Shown here: positions 9,427-17,948 of the stretch, in pieces
Layout of the letters: each line of letters begins with the position of its first letter
Numbering within the stretch: position 1 is the first letter of the stretch
DNA from: Planctomycetota bacterium
GTDB lineage: Bacteria > Planctomycetota > Uabimicrobiia > Uabimicrobiales > Uabimicrobiaceae
Reading direction: 5' to 3'
Length of the DNA stretch: 60,175 bases
Assembly: GCA_029260735.1 (NCBI GenBank)
Contig: JAJDCR010000127.1
Span: 1-60,175 of the forward strand
Program-made: the position numbers and the translations under genes
The notes under the pieces: model-generated
Seen by the model: only the letters and a program-made list of their open reading frames with translations
Databases searched by the model: none
What the model was told of the DNA's origin: nothing

Positions 9427-10800
9427 ATGAGTGTAGATACTATATTACGACCAGCTCCTCTAACTACACGGGAAGTTAGCTTTCAGGAGCTTGATAATGA
9501 TATCAATAGACCACTAGAATCCTTTCCTACATTTCGTTGGTGGATTGCCATCTCGATAACATCAGGAATGGCAACGTTATTTTTAGTGGGAATCTATTAT
9601 ACCGTTTTCTACGGTATTGGTACTTGGGGAAACAACAACCCGGTGGGTTGGGGTTTTGCCATTGTCAACTTTGTATTCTGGATCGGTATTGGCCATGCGG
9701 GAACATTGATTAGTGCGATTTTGTTTCTACTCCGACAAGCTTGGAGAACAGCTATCGCTCGATTTGCCGAAGCCATGACGATTTTCGCGGTAATTTGCGC
9801 TTTGCAATTTCCGCTTTTCCATACAGGTCGACCTTGGTTAGCTGCTTTTTGGCTACTTCCCTTACCCAACCATAATGACATATGGGTAAATTTTCGTTCT
9901 CCTCTTTTGTGGGACGTTTTTGCGGTTTCAACTTATGGGCTAGTCTCCTTCATGTTCTGGTATACCGGATTGGTTCCTGACTTTGCCACTATTCGTGACC
10001 GAGCTAAACACCCTATTCGCAAAATGGCTTATGGAATTTTGAGCCTTGGTTGGACAGGTAGTCATCGTGCTTGGCAACACTACGAAAAAGCTTATTTGCT
10101 TTTTGCTGGTTTTGCAACACCTCTAGTTTTAAGTGTGCATAGTGTGGTTTCTTTTGACTTTGCCGTTTCTGTCATCCCTGGTTGGCATACGACAATTTTC
10201 CCACCCTACTTTGTTGCTGGAGCGATCTTCAGTGGCTTTGGAATGGTGGCAACTTTAATCATTATTATGCGTAAGATGTTTAAACTAGAATACCTAGTAA
10301 CAGACGATCACTTAGAGCTAATGAATAAAGTTATTATCACAACTTCCATGATGGTAGGATTCGCATACATAACTGAGCTTTTTATTGCCTGGTACAGTGG
10401 GGTAGCCTACGAGCGCTACGCGTTTATGAACAGAGCCGTTGGTCCATATGCATGGGCTTATTGGACAATGTTCTCTTGTAACGTAATTTTCCCTCAACTA
10501 CTATGGTTTAAGAAAATTCGACGTTCTGCTTTACTCATGTATCCTATTATCATTCTCATTAACGTGGGTATGTGGTTCGAGCGATTTGTCATCGTTGTAA
10601 GTAGTTTACATCGGGATTATTTGCCATCTAGTTGGGATTACTTTACACCAACCATCATTGACTGGTTTTTGTTTATCGGTAGCTTCGGTATATTCTTAAC
10701 CCTAATGCTACTCTTCTGTCGCTTCTTACCAACCATATCGATTGCAGAAGCCAAAGCCTTTTCACCAGGAGCACAACCTTCAGGAGCACATCATGAGTAA
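9427..10800 (+). CDS. actC: ActC, NrfD-like quinol-binding membrane subunit of Alternative Complex III
   Basis: The product has 457 residues with about ten hydrophobic helices, starting near residue 40 (WWIAISITSGMATLFLVGIY) and ending near residue 435. It matches the NrfD/PsrC family: WVNFRSPLLWDVFAVSTYGLV-type helices and the SVVSFDFAVSVIPGWHTTIFPP stretch are typical of ActC. It binds quinol in the membrane and delivers electrons to ActB. The gene begins 17 bp after actB and overlaps actD by 8 bp. The operon contains a second NrfD homologue, ActF, as expected. Confidence 0.95.
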   Translation: MSVDTILRPAPLTTREVSFQELDNDINRPLESFPTFRWWIAISITSGMATLFLVGIYYTVFYGIGTWGNNNPVGWGFAIVNFVFWIGIGHAGTLISAILFLLRQAWRTAIARFAEAMTIFAVICALQFPLFHTGRPWLAAFWLLPLPNHNDIWVNFRSPLLWDVFAVSTYGLVSFMFWYTGLVPDFATIRDRAKHPIRKMAYGILSLGWTGSHRAWQHYEKAYLLFAGFATPLVLSVHSVVSFDFAVSVIPGWHTTIFPPYFVAGAIFSGFGMVATLIIIMRKMFKLEYLVTDDHLELMNKVIITTSMMVGFAYITELFIAWYSGVAYERYAFMNRAVGPYAWAYWTMFSCNVIFPQLLWFKKIRRSALLMYPIIILINVGMWFERFVIVVSSLHRDYLPSSWDYFTPTIIDWFLFIGSFGIFLTLMLLFCRFLPTISIAEAKAFSPGAQPSGAHHE

Positions 10801-11359
10801 TGAAAAGAAACTTGTGGGGATGGTAGGGCTCTATGATACACCTGACGAACTCGCAGGAGCAGCAGTCAAGGTGAGAGATGCTAAGTATCAAAAATGGGAC
10901 TGTCACACTCCTTATCCACTGCATGGCTTAGACGATGCAATGGGGCTAAAGCCATCTCCGATCCCCTATATAACTTTAAGCGCTGGCTTTGTCGGAATTT
11001 CTGCTGCTCTTTTGCTACAAGGCTGGATGAGCGCAGTTGACTACCCCGTTCGCATTGGTGGTAAGCCCATGTGGAGTTGGCCTGCTTTTGTACCGATTAC
11101 GTTTGAGCTTTTTGTTCTGTTTTCTTGCGTAACTATTATGGGTTGTGTTGTCTTATTTTGTAAGCTAGGCAAATGGCACTCTCCCTTACACGATTCTGAT
11201 ATCATGAAAGAAGTTACCTCCACCCGTTTTGCTGTCGTTCTAGATTCAGAAGACAGTAACTTTACAGAAGAAAAAGCTCAAAAGCTACTCGAAGAAACTG
11301 GCTGTAAGGACATTCGCCCCTTACATCAAATTGTAGACGTAGAAGGGGGCTTGATATGA
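10793..11359 (+). CDS. actD: ActD, membrane subunit of Alternative Complex III (DUF3341 family)
   Basis: The protein has 188 residues. The N-terminal third is soluble and starts with a short GLYDTPDEL motif typical of the family. Two membrane helices follow, around residues 65-80 and 100-125. The C-terminus is soluble and acidic. The start was moved to 10793 because CAGGAG lies 6 nt upstream; a longer frame from 10742 would run deep into actC. ActD is an integral subunit that stabilises the two NrfD-like subunits. It overlaps actC by 8 bp and actE by 4 bp, showing tight translational coupling. Confidence 0.93.
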   Translation: MSNEKKLVGMVGLYDTPDELAGAAVKVRDAKYQKWDCHTPYPLHGLDDAMGLKPSPIPYITLSAGFVGISAALLLQGWMSAVDYPVRIGGKPMWSWPAFVPITFELFVLFSCVTIMGCVVLFCKLGKWHSPLHDSDIMKEVTSTRFAVVLDSEDSNFTEEKAQKLLEETGCKDIRPLHQIVDVEGGLI

Positions 11360-12012
11360 TGAAAATGCTATATGATCAACTGGAAAAATTTAAGCCCAAG
11401 TTTTCCTCTGATCTTTACAAGAGTGTACTTTTGACTCTTCCTGCTGTAGCAATTATTGTCCCTTTGGTCGTTGTGGCAATACCTCCTTTGGAGTTCTTCA
11501 ACGATATGGCAAGGCAACCAAAAGGTAAAGCACAAATGCTACACGGAGGATACTTCGGAGAGGGCAATGTGTCCGAAAGATTACCCGTTGAAGGAACAAT
11601 CCCTCGAGGGTACTTTGAACGCTATTACCCTTTGGCTGGTCTAACTAGACAAGAAGTCAGAGATCAAAATCTTAAGTTTTATGAGAACCCTGTTGTCGCA
11701 ACAGAAGAAGCTCTCTACGCTGGCAAAAAACATTTTCAAGACTACTGCACCCCTTGTCATGGAAAACTAGGGCAAGGTGATGGTCTTGTCACTGCCCTCA
11801 AGCGAGAAGCAGGTTTCCCTCCTCCTCCGACTTTCCATAGTAAAGCTGGTCGTGAAGTGGAAGACGGAGAGATTTACCATGTTATCACTACGGGCCAAAA
11901 TTTAATGTCATCTTACGCCAACAAACTGTCTCCTCAGGAACGTTGGAACGTTGTTCACTATGTAAGAGCTTTGCAACGTGCGTTTGATCCAAAGCCGGAG
12001 GATCTCAAATAA
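11356..12012 (+). CDS. actE: ActE, mono-heme cytochrome c subunit of Alternative Complex III
   Basis: The protein has 218 residues. An N-terminal hydrophobic segment (about residues 22-42) anchors it. A single heme motif CTPCH is near residue 132, followed by the class I cytochrome c ending NVVHYVRALQ; a methionine in NLMSSYANKL is a plausible distal ligand. In the complex it accepts electrons from ActA and hands them to the oxidase or a soluble carrier. Its ATG overlaps the actD stop, and its stop overlaps the actF start (TAATG). Confidence 0.94.
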   Translation: MMKMLYDQLEKFKPKFSSDLYKSVLLTLPAVAIIVPLVVVAIPPLEFFNDMARQPKGKAQMLHGGYFGEGNVSERLPVEGTIPRGYFERYYPLAGLTRQEVRDQNLKFYENPVVATEEALYAGKKHFQDYCTPCHGKLGQGDGLVTALKREAGFPPPPTFHSKAGREVEDGEIYHVITTGQNLMSSYANKLSPQERWNVVHYVRALQRAFDPKPEDLK

Positions 12013-13241
12013 TGAAAAATACGGAATCTACTTTGCAAATAGAAGCCAAACCCCTAAAAACAGCAGCGATTATTCTTGCTTTGCTAGGGGCTGTTCTTTC
12101 GGGAATAGTTCTCTCGGATAAAGCTAACTATTCCGTTTTTAGCTTCTCTTACCTCTTGGCTTTTATTTTCGTTTGGACAGCAGTGATAGGCTGTTTATTC
12201 TTTGTCGCTCTTCATCATGTAACCGGAGCTGTTTGGTCGGTCGCGTATCGTCGCATAGCCGAGTCATTTGCCTCTAATGTAGGTATTATATTCATCCTAT
12301 TTCTTCCCGTAGCATACTTTACCTATGCCTACAAAGACTTTCACTTGTACTCCTGGATGGATCACCACCACATGGAAGAGCATCCTGTCTTAGCAGGAAA
12401 ACTCCCTTACTTAAATTTTAACTTCTTTGCGATCAGGGCTTTCGCCTTCTTTGCCATTTGGTTTTTGTTTTCTCGTTTCTTTGTTAAGTCTTCTGTTCAA
12501 CAGGATGCTTCTATCGGAAACAGTGATTTGCAAGCCAAAAATGTTCGTACGACCAAAAAGATGAGAGACCTCTCGGGTCCCTTTATCATTCTTTTTGCTT
12601 ATACCACTAGTTTTGCCGGCATTGATTGGATTATGAGTTTAGATCCTCTATGGTTTAGTACCATGTACGGAGTTTATATTTTTTCAGGAGTGGTTTTAAC
12701 GGCTCTATCGGTAATTTCCCTAACTCTTTTTAGTTTAGAAAAGAAAGGGCTTTTTCCTAAAGAGTACCTGAAAAAAGACCATCTTTATAGCCTGGGGGCT
12801 CTCCTTTTTGCCTTCTCCTGTTTTTGGGCCTACATTGCCTTCAGTCAATTTATGCTTATTTGGTATGCTAACATTCCTGAAGAAACAGAATGGTTCTATC
12901 ATCGTATGCATGGCTCTTGGCTAACAGTGACTATCGCTCTTGCTTTAATCCGTTTTGTGATTCCTTTCTTCATGATGCTTTCGCGTCATGCCAAAATGAA
13001 CATCAAAATGATTGCGGCTGTTTCGGTTGTTCAACTGGTAGGTCAATGGATAGATCTCTACTGGCTGATTATGCCTCACGTAAACAAAGAATACCAGCCT
13101 TCTTTAGGCATAGCCGAAGTGGGACCCACTTTACTCCTCACGGGGCTCCTTCTCTTTTTTGTTCATCGTTTTATGAGCAAGAATAGTCTCATTGCCGGAG
13201 GCGATCCTGTACTGGATAGGTGCAAAAGTTTCCATCTTTAA
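12012..13241 (+). CDS. actF: ActF, second NrfD-like membrane subunit of Alternative Complex III
   Basis: The product has 409 residues with about ten predicted membrane helices between residues 18 and 395. It resembles ActC distantly and matches the shorter ActF branch (SWMDHHHMEEHP loop, FAGIDWIMSLDPLWFSTMYGVYIFSG, and a conserved GSWLTVTIAL-type helix). It helps shape the quinol pocket and possible proton path. It is the last gene of the act operon, and a strong hairpin follows 6 bp after its stop. Confidence 0.93.
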   Translation: MKNTESTLQIEAKPLKTAAIILALLGAVLSGIVLSDKANYSVFSFSYLLAFIFVWTAVIGCLFFVALHHVTGAVWSVAYRRIAESFASNVGIIFILFLPVAYFTYAYKDFHLYSWMDHHHMEEHPVLAGKLPYLNFNFFAIRAFAFFAIWFLFSRFFVKSSVQQDASIGNSDLQAKNVRTTKKMRDLSGPFIILFAYTTSFAGIDWIMSLDPLWFSTMYGVYIFSGVVLTALSVISLTLFSLEKKGLFPKEYLKKDHLYSLGALLFAFSCFWAYIAFSQFMLIWYANIPEETEWFYHRMHGSWLTVTIALALIRFVIPFFMMLSRHAKMNIKMIAAVSVVQLVGQWIDLYWLIMPHVNKEYQPSLGIAEVGPTLLLTGLLLFFVHRFMSKNSLIAGGDPVLDRCKSFHL

Positions 13242-13246
13242 TAAAT

Positions 13247-13283
13247 ATGGAGAAGAGACTGGAACAACTAGTCTCTTCTCCAT
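13247..13283 (+). terminator. Hairpin after actF
   Basis: A perfect 14-bp stem (13247-13260 with 13270-13283) closes a 9-nt loop. No T-run follows, so it is not a classic intrinsic terminator. It could attenuate read-through or protect the act mRNA end, separating act from the sco/cox genes. Confidence 0.6.
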
Positions 13284-13396
13284 AATCTGAAGAAGTTAAA
13301 CTGCTCTGAGTTAAAGGAGATGATTAGCCAGCTCCCTGATTCAAGAGATAAAGGGAAAGTGGTTTAAAGACTTCAAATCATCTGGACATTCTTTAT

Positions 13397-14200
13397 ATGA
13401 TAAAAAAACAGATTTTTACGTTGTTGGGACTAATGCTTATTTCGGTCTGTCTTTGGGCAGAGAAAAACGAAGAAGGATCGGAAAAAGAAGAGACCATACC
13501 AGGGATACACTACCGTCTAGGGGATAATATTCCTTTAGACATTCCTTTTACTGACACAGAAGGAAATACGGTTATCTTAAAGGATATTATTACTCGTCCC
13601 ACTATTATTTCTCTTGTCTACTTCAATTGTCCGACAATTTGTCATCCTATGATGGCGGAGTTAGGACGAGTAGCCCAGTTGTGTGATCTTCAACTGGGAG
13701 AAGATTACAATATCATTAACTTAAGTATCAGTGAAGCTGAGGATTATAAACTAGCAAAACAGACCAAGCAAGGTATCCTGAGCAAAATGCAAAAAGAAGT
13801 TCCCCCAAAAAGTTGGTATTTTCTAACCGGTAAACACGAAAATATCATAAAATTAGCTGATGGATTGGGGTATCACTTCAAAGATCAAGATGAAAATTTT
13901 ATTCATCCTTCAGCTATAGTTTTTGTTTCAAAACAAGGAAAAATTGTTCGCTACAAAAGTGGACTAGCCATTTTAACTGCCGACATAAAAATGGGTGTGG
14001 CTACAGCCATAAAAGAACAACCGCTCTCCATCATAGAAAACTTGACCAGACTTTGTTTTGCTCAGGATGCTGAAGGAAAAGCGATTCTTCTTAAATTTAA
14101 TCGAGTTATTTTAGCTTTTACCCTTTTCCTTGTTTTTCTATTCGTCCTATTTCTTATTTTCCATAAAGATAAGCCAAAAAAAGAGGGTAGTAAATCATGA
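13397..14200 (+). CDS. SCO1/SenC-type copper chaperone for cytochrome oxidase
   Basis: The protein has 267 residues. An N-terminal signal segment (residues 2-21) is followed by a thioredoxin-like SCO fold. The copper motif is CPTIC (YFNCPTICHPMM) near residue 76, and the third ligand is the His in FIHPSAIVFV near residue 171. SCO proteins load copper into the CuA site of subunit II. A second hydrophobic segment (about residues 235-255) near the C-terminus suggests a C-terminal membrane anchor, less common than the N-terminal anchor. Its stop overlaps the ctaD start by 4 bp, linking it to oxidase assembly. Confidence 0.92.
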   Translation: MIKKQIFTLLGLMLISVCLWAEKNEEGSEKEETIPGIHYRLGDNIPLDIPFTDTEGNTVILKDIITRPTIISLVYFNCPTICHPMMAELGRVAQLCDLQLGEDYNIINLSISEAEDYKLAKQTKQGILSKMQKEVPPKSWYFLTGKHENIIKLADGLGYHFKDQDENFIHPSAIVFVSKQGKIVRYKSGLAILTADIKMGVATAIKEQPLSIIENLTRLCFAQDAEGKAILLKFNRVILAFTLFLVFLFVLFLIFHKDKPKKEGSKS

Positions 14201-15825
14201 GTGAAGCTGCCGTGGATAAACCAAAAGTGAACTATTACAATGCCAAGTCTGGAATTATGTCTTGGCTAACCACGACTGATCATAAGCGCCTAGGAATTAT
14301 GTATCTCTATTCATTAGGGGTATTTTTTGCCTTTGCCGTTTTTATGGCATTTTTATTACGTTTAGAACTTTTCACTCCAGAGATTGATGTCCTCACTTTT
14401 GGGGGAGCTCAAGCTGGAGACCTTTACAATCGTATTTTAACTCTCCATGGAATTGTCATGGTATTCCTGTTCATCGTTCCAGGACTACCTGCTGTTTTTG
14501 GAAATTTCTGTCTTCCGATTATGATCGGAGCAGAAGACGTATTCTTTCCTCGAATTAACCTCCTCTCTTGGTATTGTTATGTATTGGGAGGTCTTTTTGC
14601 GATATTTTCTATCGCCTTAGGGGGGCCGGATACCGGATGGACATTTTATGTCCCCTATAGTACGACGACAGGACATAATGTTTATGTTCCTGTACTAGCT
14701 GCCTTCATTGTGGGTTGGTCGTCGATTTTAACAGGTCTAAATTTTGTTACCACCGTTCACCGTTTGCGCAACAAGAACATGAGTTGGTTTAAAATGCCTC
14801 TCTTTGTTTGGAGTTTGTATGCAACTGGTTGGGTTCAAATTATAGCGACTCCTGTCATTGGTATTCTCTTGCTTTTAGTCATGATGGAAAAGGTTTTTGG
14901 AATACCTGTTTTTGATCCTCGCATAGGGGGTGATCCTGTTCTCTTTGAGCACATTTTTTGGATCTACTCACACCCTGCCGTTTATATTATGATTTTGCCA
15001 GCAATGGGAGTTGTTTCGGAGATTATCGCCACTTTTTCCCGAAAAACCATTTTTGGTTATCATTTTATTGCTTACTCTTCTATCGCAATCGCAGCGATTG
15101 GATCTCTAGTATGGGCTCATCATATGTTCACCAGCGGAATGGCTAATGAGGCGAGAGTAATCTTCTCGTTTTTAACGTTTTTCGTTGCTGTTCCTAGTGC
15201 GGTGAAAGTCTTTAACTGGATTGCAACCATGTACAAAGGTTCCATCCGACTTTCACCACCTATGGTCTATACGATGATGTTTATTCTGATCTTTAGCATC
15301 GGAGGATTTACCGGACTACACCTGGGAGCTCTTTCCGTTGATATCCATCTCCATGACACCGCTTTTGTGGTAGCTCACTTCCACTATGTGATGTTTGGTA
15401 GTGCCGGTATCATTTTCTTTGCAGCTATGCACTATTGGTTCCCCAAAATGTCAGGAAAACTCTACAATGAAGTTGTCGCTCATATTGCTGGTGTTCTTTT
15501 CTTCATAGGTTTCAATGCCACTTATTTCCCTCTATTTATTGCAGGGTATTTGGGTATGCCTAGACGCTATGCCAGCTATTTACCAGAGTATGAATTTTAT
15601 CACAAATTTTCGACAATAGGATCTTGGGTGATGATTTTCTCTATGCTCCTTATGTTTGGTAATTTGATCTATGCGGCGCGAAAAGGAAAGAAGTCGAGTG
15701 ATAACCCTTGGGGAGGAGCAACTTTAGAGTGGCACACCTCTTCGCCTCCACCCACTCTGAATTTTGACAAGTTACCTGACGATATCCCTGGTTCTTATGA
15801 TTATCCATTAGAGGTTGTAAAATGA
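14197..15825 (+). CDS. ctaD: Cytochrome c oxidase subunit I (A2-type heme-copper oxidase)
   Basis: The product has 542 residues with twelve helices. Ligand residues can be placed: His84 (TLHG, low-spin heme), His259 of YSHPAVY (CuB, with the cross-linked Tyr), His308 and His309 (AHHMF, CuB), His394 and His396 (AHFHYV, high-spin and low-spin heme). The proton-channel glutamate found in HPEVY of A1 enzymes is replaced by a YSHPAVY motif, which marks the A2 subfamily typical of caa3 oxidases. It reduces O2 to water and pumps protons. It overlaps its neighbours by 4 bp on both sides. Confidence 0.96.
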   Translation: MSEAAVDKPKVNYYNAKSGIMSWLTTTDHKRLGIMYLYSLGVFFAFAVFMAFLLRLELFTPEIDVLTFGGAQAGDLYNRILTLHGIVMVFLFIVPGLPAVFGNFCLPIMIGAEDVFFPRINLLSWYCYVLGGLFAIFSIALGGPDTGWTFYVPYSTTTGHNVYVPVLAAFIVGWSSILTGLNFVTTVHRLRNKNMSWFKMPLFVWSLYATGWVQIIATPVIGILLLLVMMEKVFGIPVFDPRIGGDPVLFEHIFWIYSHPAVYIMILPAMGVVSEIIATFSRKTIFGYHFIAYSSIAIAAIGSLVWAHHMFTSGMANEARVIFSFLTFFVAVPSAVKVFNWIATMYKGSIRLSPPMVYTMMFILIFSIGGFTGLHLGALSVDIHLHDTAFVVAHFHYVMFGSAGIIFFAAMHYWFPKMSGKLYNEVVAHIAGVLFFIGFNATYFPLFIAGYLGMPRRYASYLPEYEFYHKFSTIGSWVMIFSMLLMFGNLIYAARKGKKSSDNPWGGATLEWHTSSPPPTLNFDKLPDDIPGSYDYPLEVVK

Positions 15826-16472
15826 GTACTGCTGTTGTAAATGCTAACTCAGCTCATGACTCTCATGATGCTGAGCATCACATGCCCTATGATCCCATGG
15901 GCATCAAGATTGGAATGTGGCTATTCTTGTTCACGGAGCTCTTACTCTTTGGGGGCCTTTTTATTATTTTTGCGGTCTACTCTCACATGTACCCGCGAGA
16001 ATTTCATCAAGGCTCAAGTCATTTAAGTGTACCAATGGCGACTTTTAATACTTTTCTACTTATAACAAGTAGTATGACGATTGCTCAATCTATTACTGCT
16101 TTACGAACTGGAAACAAAAAGCTTTGTTTAAGTCTCTTGACTTTCACAATCGCTTGTGCTGCCGGTTTCTTAGTTGTGAAAAGTTTTGAATGGGGAGCCA
16201 AGTTCCACCATGATCTTTATCCAGGAACCGAAGTGTACTTTGCTCTTCAGCCGGGAGAATCAGCTTTTTTCTCTCTATATTACTTGATGACGGGCTTACA
16301 CGCTCTTCACGTAATTATCGGAGGAATACTGATTGCGGTAGTTATGCGAGCAGTTTCTAAGGGAACTGTGAACCAAGAGAAGTACGCGTTTTTGGAAAAT
16401 GCGGGTTTATATTGGCACTTGGTTGACTTAATCTGGATCTATCTATTTCCGTTATTTTACTTAGTAGGGTGA
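15822..16472 (+). CDS. ctaE: Cytochrome c oxidase subunit III
   Basis: The protein has 216 residues and five or six membrane helices. GMWLFLFTELLLFGGLF near residue 30 is the family's second-helix signature (FTE), and GLHALHVIIGG near residue 160 plus WHLVDLIWIYLFPLFYL at the end are also typical. A histidine-rich N-terminus (HDSHDAEHH) precedes the first helix. The start overlaps ctaD by 4 bp. Subunit III supports proton uptake and stability of the oxidase. Confidence 0.95.
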   Translation: MSTAVVNANSAHDSHDAEHHMPYDPMGIKIGMWLFLFTELLLFGGLFIIFAVYSHMYPREFHQGSSHLSVPMATFNTFLLITSSMTIAQSITALRTGNKKLCLSLLTFTIACAAGFLVVKSFEWGAKFHHDLYPGTEVYFALQPGESAFFSLYYLMTGLHALHVIIGGILIAVVMRAVSKGTVNQEKYAFLENAGLYWHLVDLIWIYLFPLFYLVG

Positions 16473-16476
16473 AAAC

Positions 16477-16770
16477 ATGAGTGGAGCACACGCAGAAGAA
16501 GAACACATCTCTTCTTATGGTTTTTATGTTAAAATTTGGCTAGCCTTGCTGTTTCTAACCTTTATGACGGTTAGTGTAAGCTATGTCGATATGAAGAAGT
16601 TTACTCTCTTCACCGCCATGCTTGTTGCGACTGTTAAGGCTGGTTTGGTTGTGCTATTTTTTATGCACATTCGTTTTGATAAACCCATTTTTGGGGTAAT
16701 GTTAATGGTTACCCTTATAGAGTATCTCATTTTTATTGTCTTAACTTTTTCTGATTATGCCTATAGGTGA
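16477..16770 (+). CDS. ctaF: Cytochrome c oxidase subunit IV (caa3 type)
   Basis: The small protein has 97 residues and three membrane helices. WLALLFLTFMTVSVSY, ATVKAGLVVLFFMHIRFD and the ending IFIVLTFSDYAYR are diagnostic of the prokaryotic subunit IV family. It starts 5 bp after ctaE and its stop TGA overlaps the ribosome-binding region of ctaC. It stabilises the oxidase and has no redox centre. Confidence 0.93.
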   Translation: MSGAHAEEEHISSYGFYVKIWLALLFLTFMTVSVSYVDMKKFTLFTAMLVATVKAGLVVLFFMHIRFDKPIFGVMLMVTLIEYLIFIVLTFSDYAYR

Positions 16771-16775
16771 TAGAT

Positions 16776-17864
16776 ATGTTTTTTTTAGCTGTATCTGAGT
16801 TTACAAGAGATGTCGATCGGGCTTTCTGGATCATAACAGCCATTTGTGTTGTCCTTTTTGTCGGTATCGCTCTTGTTATGGGAATGTTTGCTTTCACTTA
16901 CCATCGTAGCAAACGCCCTACTATAGAGCAAATAGCGGGAAACAATACTCTAGAGGTGATCTGGACCATTCTTCCCACAATTCTTGTATTCTATATTTTT
17001 TACGTGGGATATGCCGACTTTCTCAACATGAGGCAAGTTCCCGAAGACGCTATGGTCGTAGAAGTAACAGGTAAAAAATGGGCCTGGGAGTACTACTATC
17101 CTGAAGAAGATATCATGACCAATACTTTGGTTGTTCCTGTGAACCAACCGGTCAAGTTTCTTCTTCATTCGACAGATGTTTTACACAGTTTCTATCTACC
17201 TGACTTTCGAGTCAAAGAAGACTGTGTCCCTGGTCGAGAAGGGTATATGTGGCTTAAGGCTGAGGTTGTAGGAACTTACAACATCTTCTGTGCAGAGTAT
17301 TGTGGACAATCTCACTCAACAATGCTTTCTGAACTAGAGGTTGTCGATCAAAAATCTTACAAGAACTGGGTTCGGGGCAAACTAGAGGATAAAAACCAAC
17401 CGGTTGATCTAGTAAAAGCTGTTGATCCCGAATCTCAAGAGATGGTTGACCTACGTGAAAAAGGCAAAAAAACCTATGAAACCATTTGTGCCGTTTGTCA
17501 TCAAAAAGATGGTCTTGGGGGCGGAGCTGTCGAAGCTCGTAACCTAACCGAAAAAGATGGCTGGGTTCGAGGAGCTAAAATTTCAGACATTTACGTTACC
17601 TTAACCGAAGGTTTGGCTGATGTAAAAAAAGGTTCTGGAATGGCTGCTTTTACAGGTATTCAACCATGGGATCGTTTTGCCGTTGCTCACTATGTTGCCT
17701 CCTTAGGAAAGTTTGATAGTCCTGAAGTGACTCCAGAAGATTTGGAGAAACTAAGGGATAGTTATCCTACTTTAGAAACAGGAGGAGGTATTGTCGGGCC
17801 GAAAATGGATGTGGAAAAAGCAATCCGTCTGATTGCTAAAGAAGCTCGCGAAGCCGGCCGCTAA
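16776..17864 (+). CDS. ctaC: Cytochrome c oxidase subunit II with fused cytochrome c domain (caa3 type)
   Basis: The product has 362 residues. Two N-terminal helices (about 15-45 and 65-85) anchor a cupredoxin domain. CuA ligands are the His of VLHSFYLPDFRVK and the cluster CAEYCGQSHSTM from Cys172. A C-terminal cytochrome c domain has CAVCH at Cys238, with a likely Met ligand in GSGMAAF. The fusion defines a caa3 enzyme, which can take electrons straight from ACIII. AGGTGA 5 nt upstream favours the ATG at 16776 over a GTG at 16767. Subunit II is last in the gene order, whereas it usually comes first. Confidence 0.95.
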   Translation: MFFLAVSEFTRDVDRAFWIITAICVVLFVGIALVMGMFAFTYHRSKRPTIEQIAGNNTLEVIWTILPTILVFYIFYVGYADFLNMRQVPEDAMVVEVTGKKWAWEYYYPEEDIMTNTLVVPVNQPVKFLLHSTDVLHSFYLPDFRVKEDCVPGREGYMWLKAEVVGTYNIFCAEYCGQSHSTMLSELEVVDQKSYKNWVRGKLEDKNQPVDLVKAVDPESQEMVDLREKGKKTYETICAVCHQKDGLGGGAVEARNLTEKDGWVRGAKISDIYVTLTEGLADVKKGSGMAAFTGIQPWDRFAVAHYVASLGKFDSPEVTPEDLEKLRDSYPTLETGGGIVGPKMDVEKAIRLIAKEAREAGR

Positions 17865-17873
17865 ATTCCTTTA

Positions 17874-17909
17874 AGAGTGACTAGACAAAGAAATTTGTCT
17901 AGTCGCTCT
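17874..17909 (+). terminator. Hairpin terminator after the oxidase genes
   Basis: A 16-bp stem with one G-T pair (17874-17889 with 17894-17909) closes a GAAA tetraloop 9 bp after the ctaC stop. A weak T-rich stretch follows. It likely ends the sco-cox transcript. Confidence 0.75.
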
Positions 17910-17948
17910 ATACTTTATTCGCTAGTGGATATAAAGAGACAATTTTAG

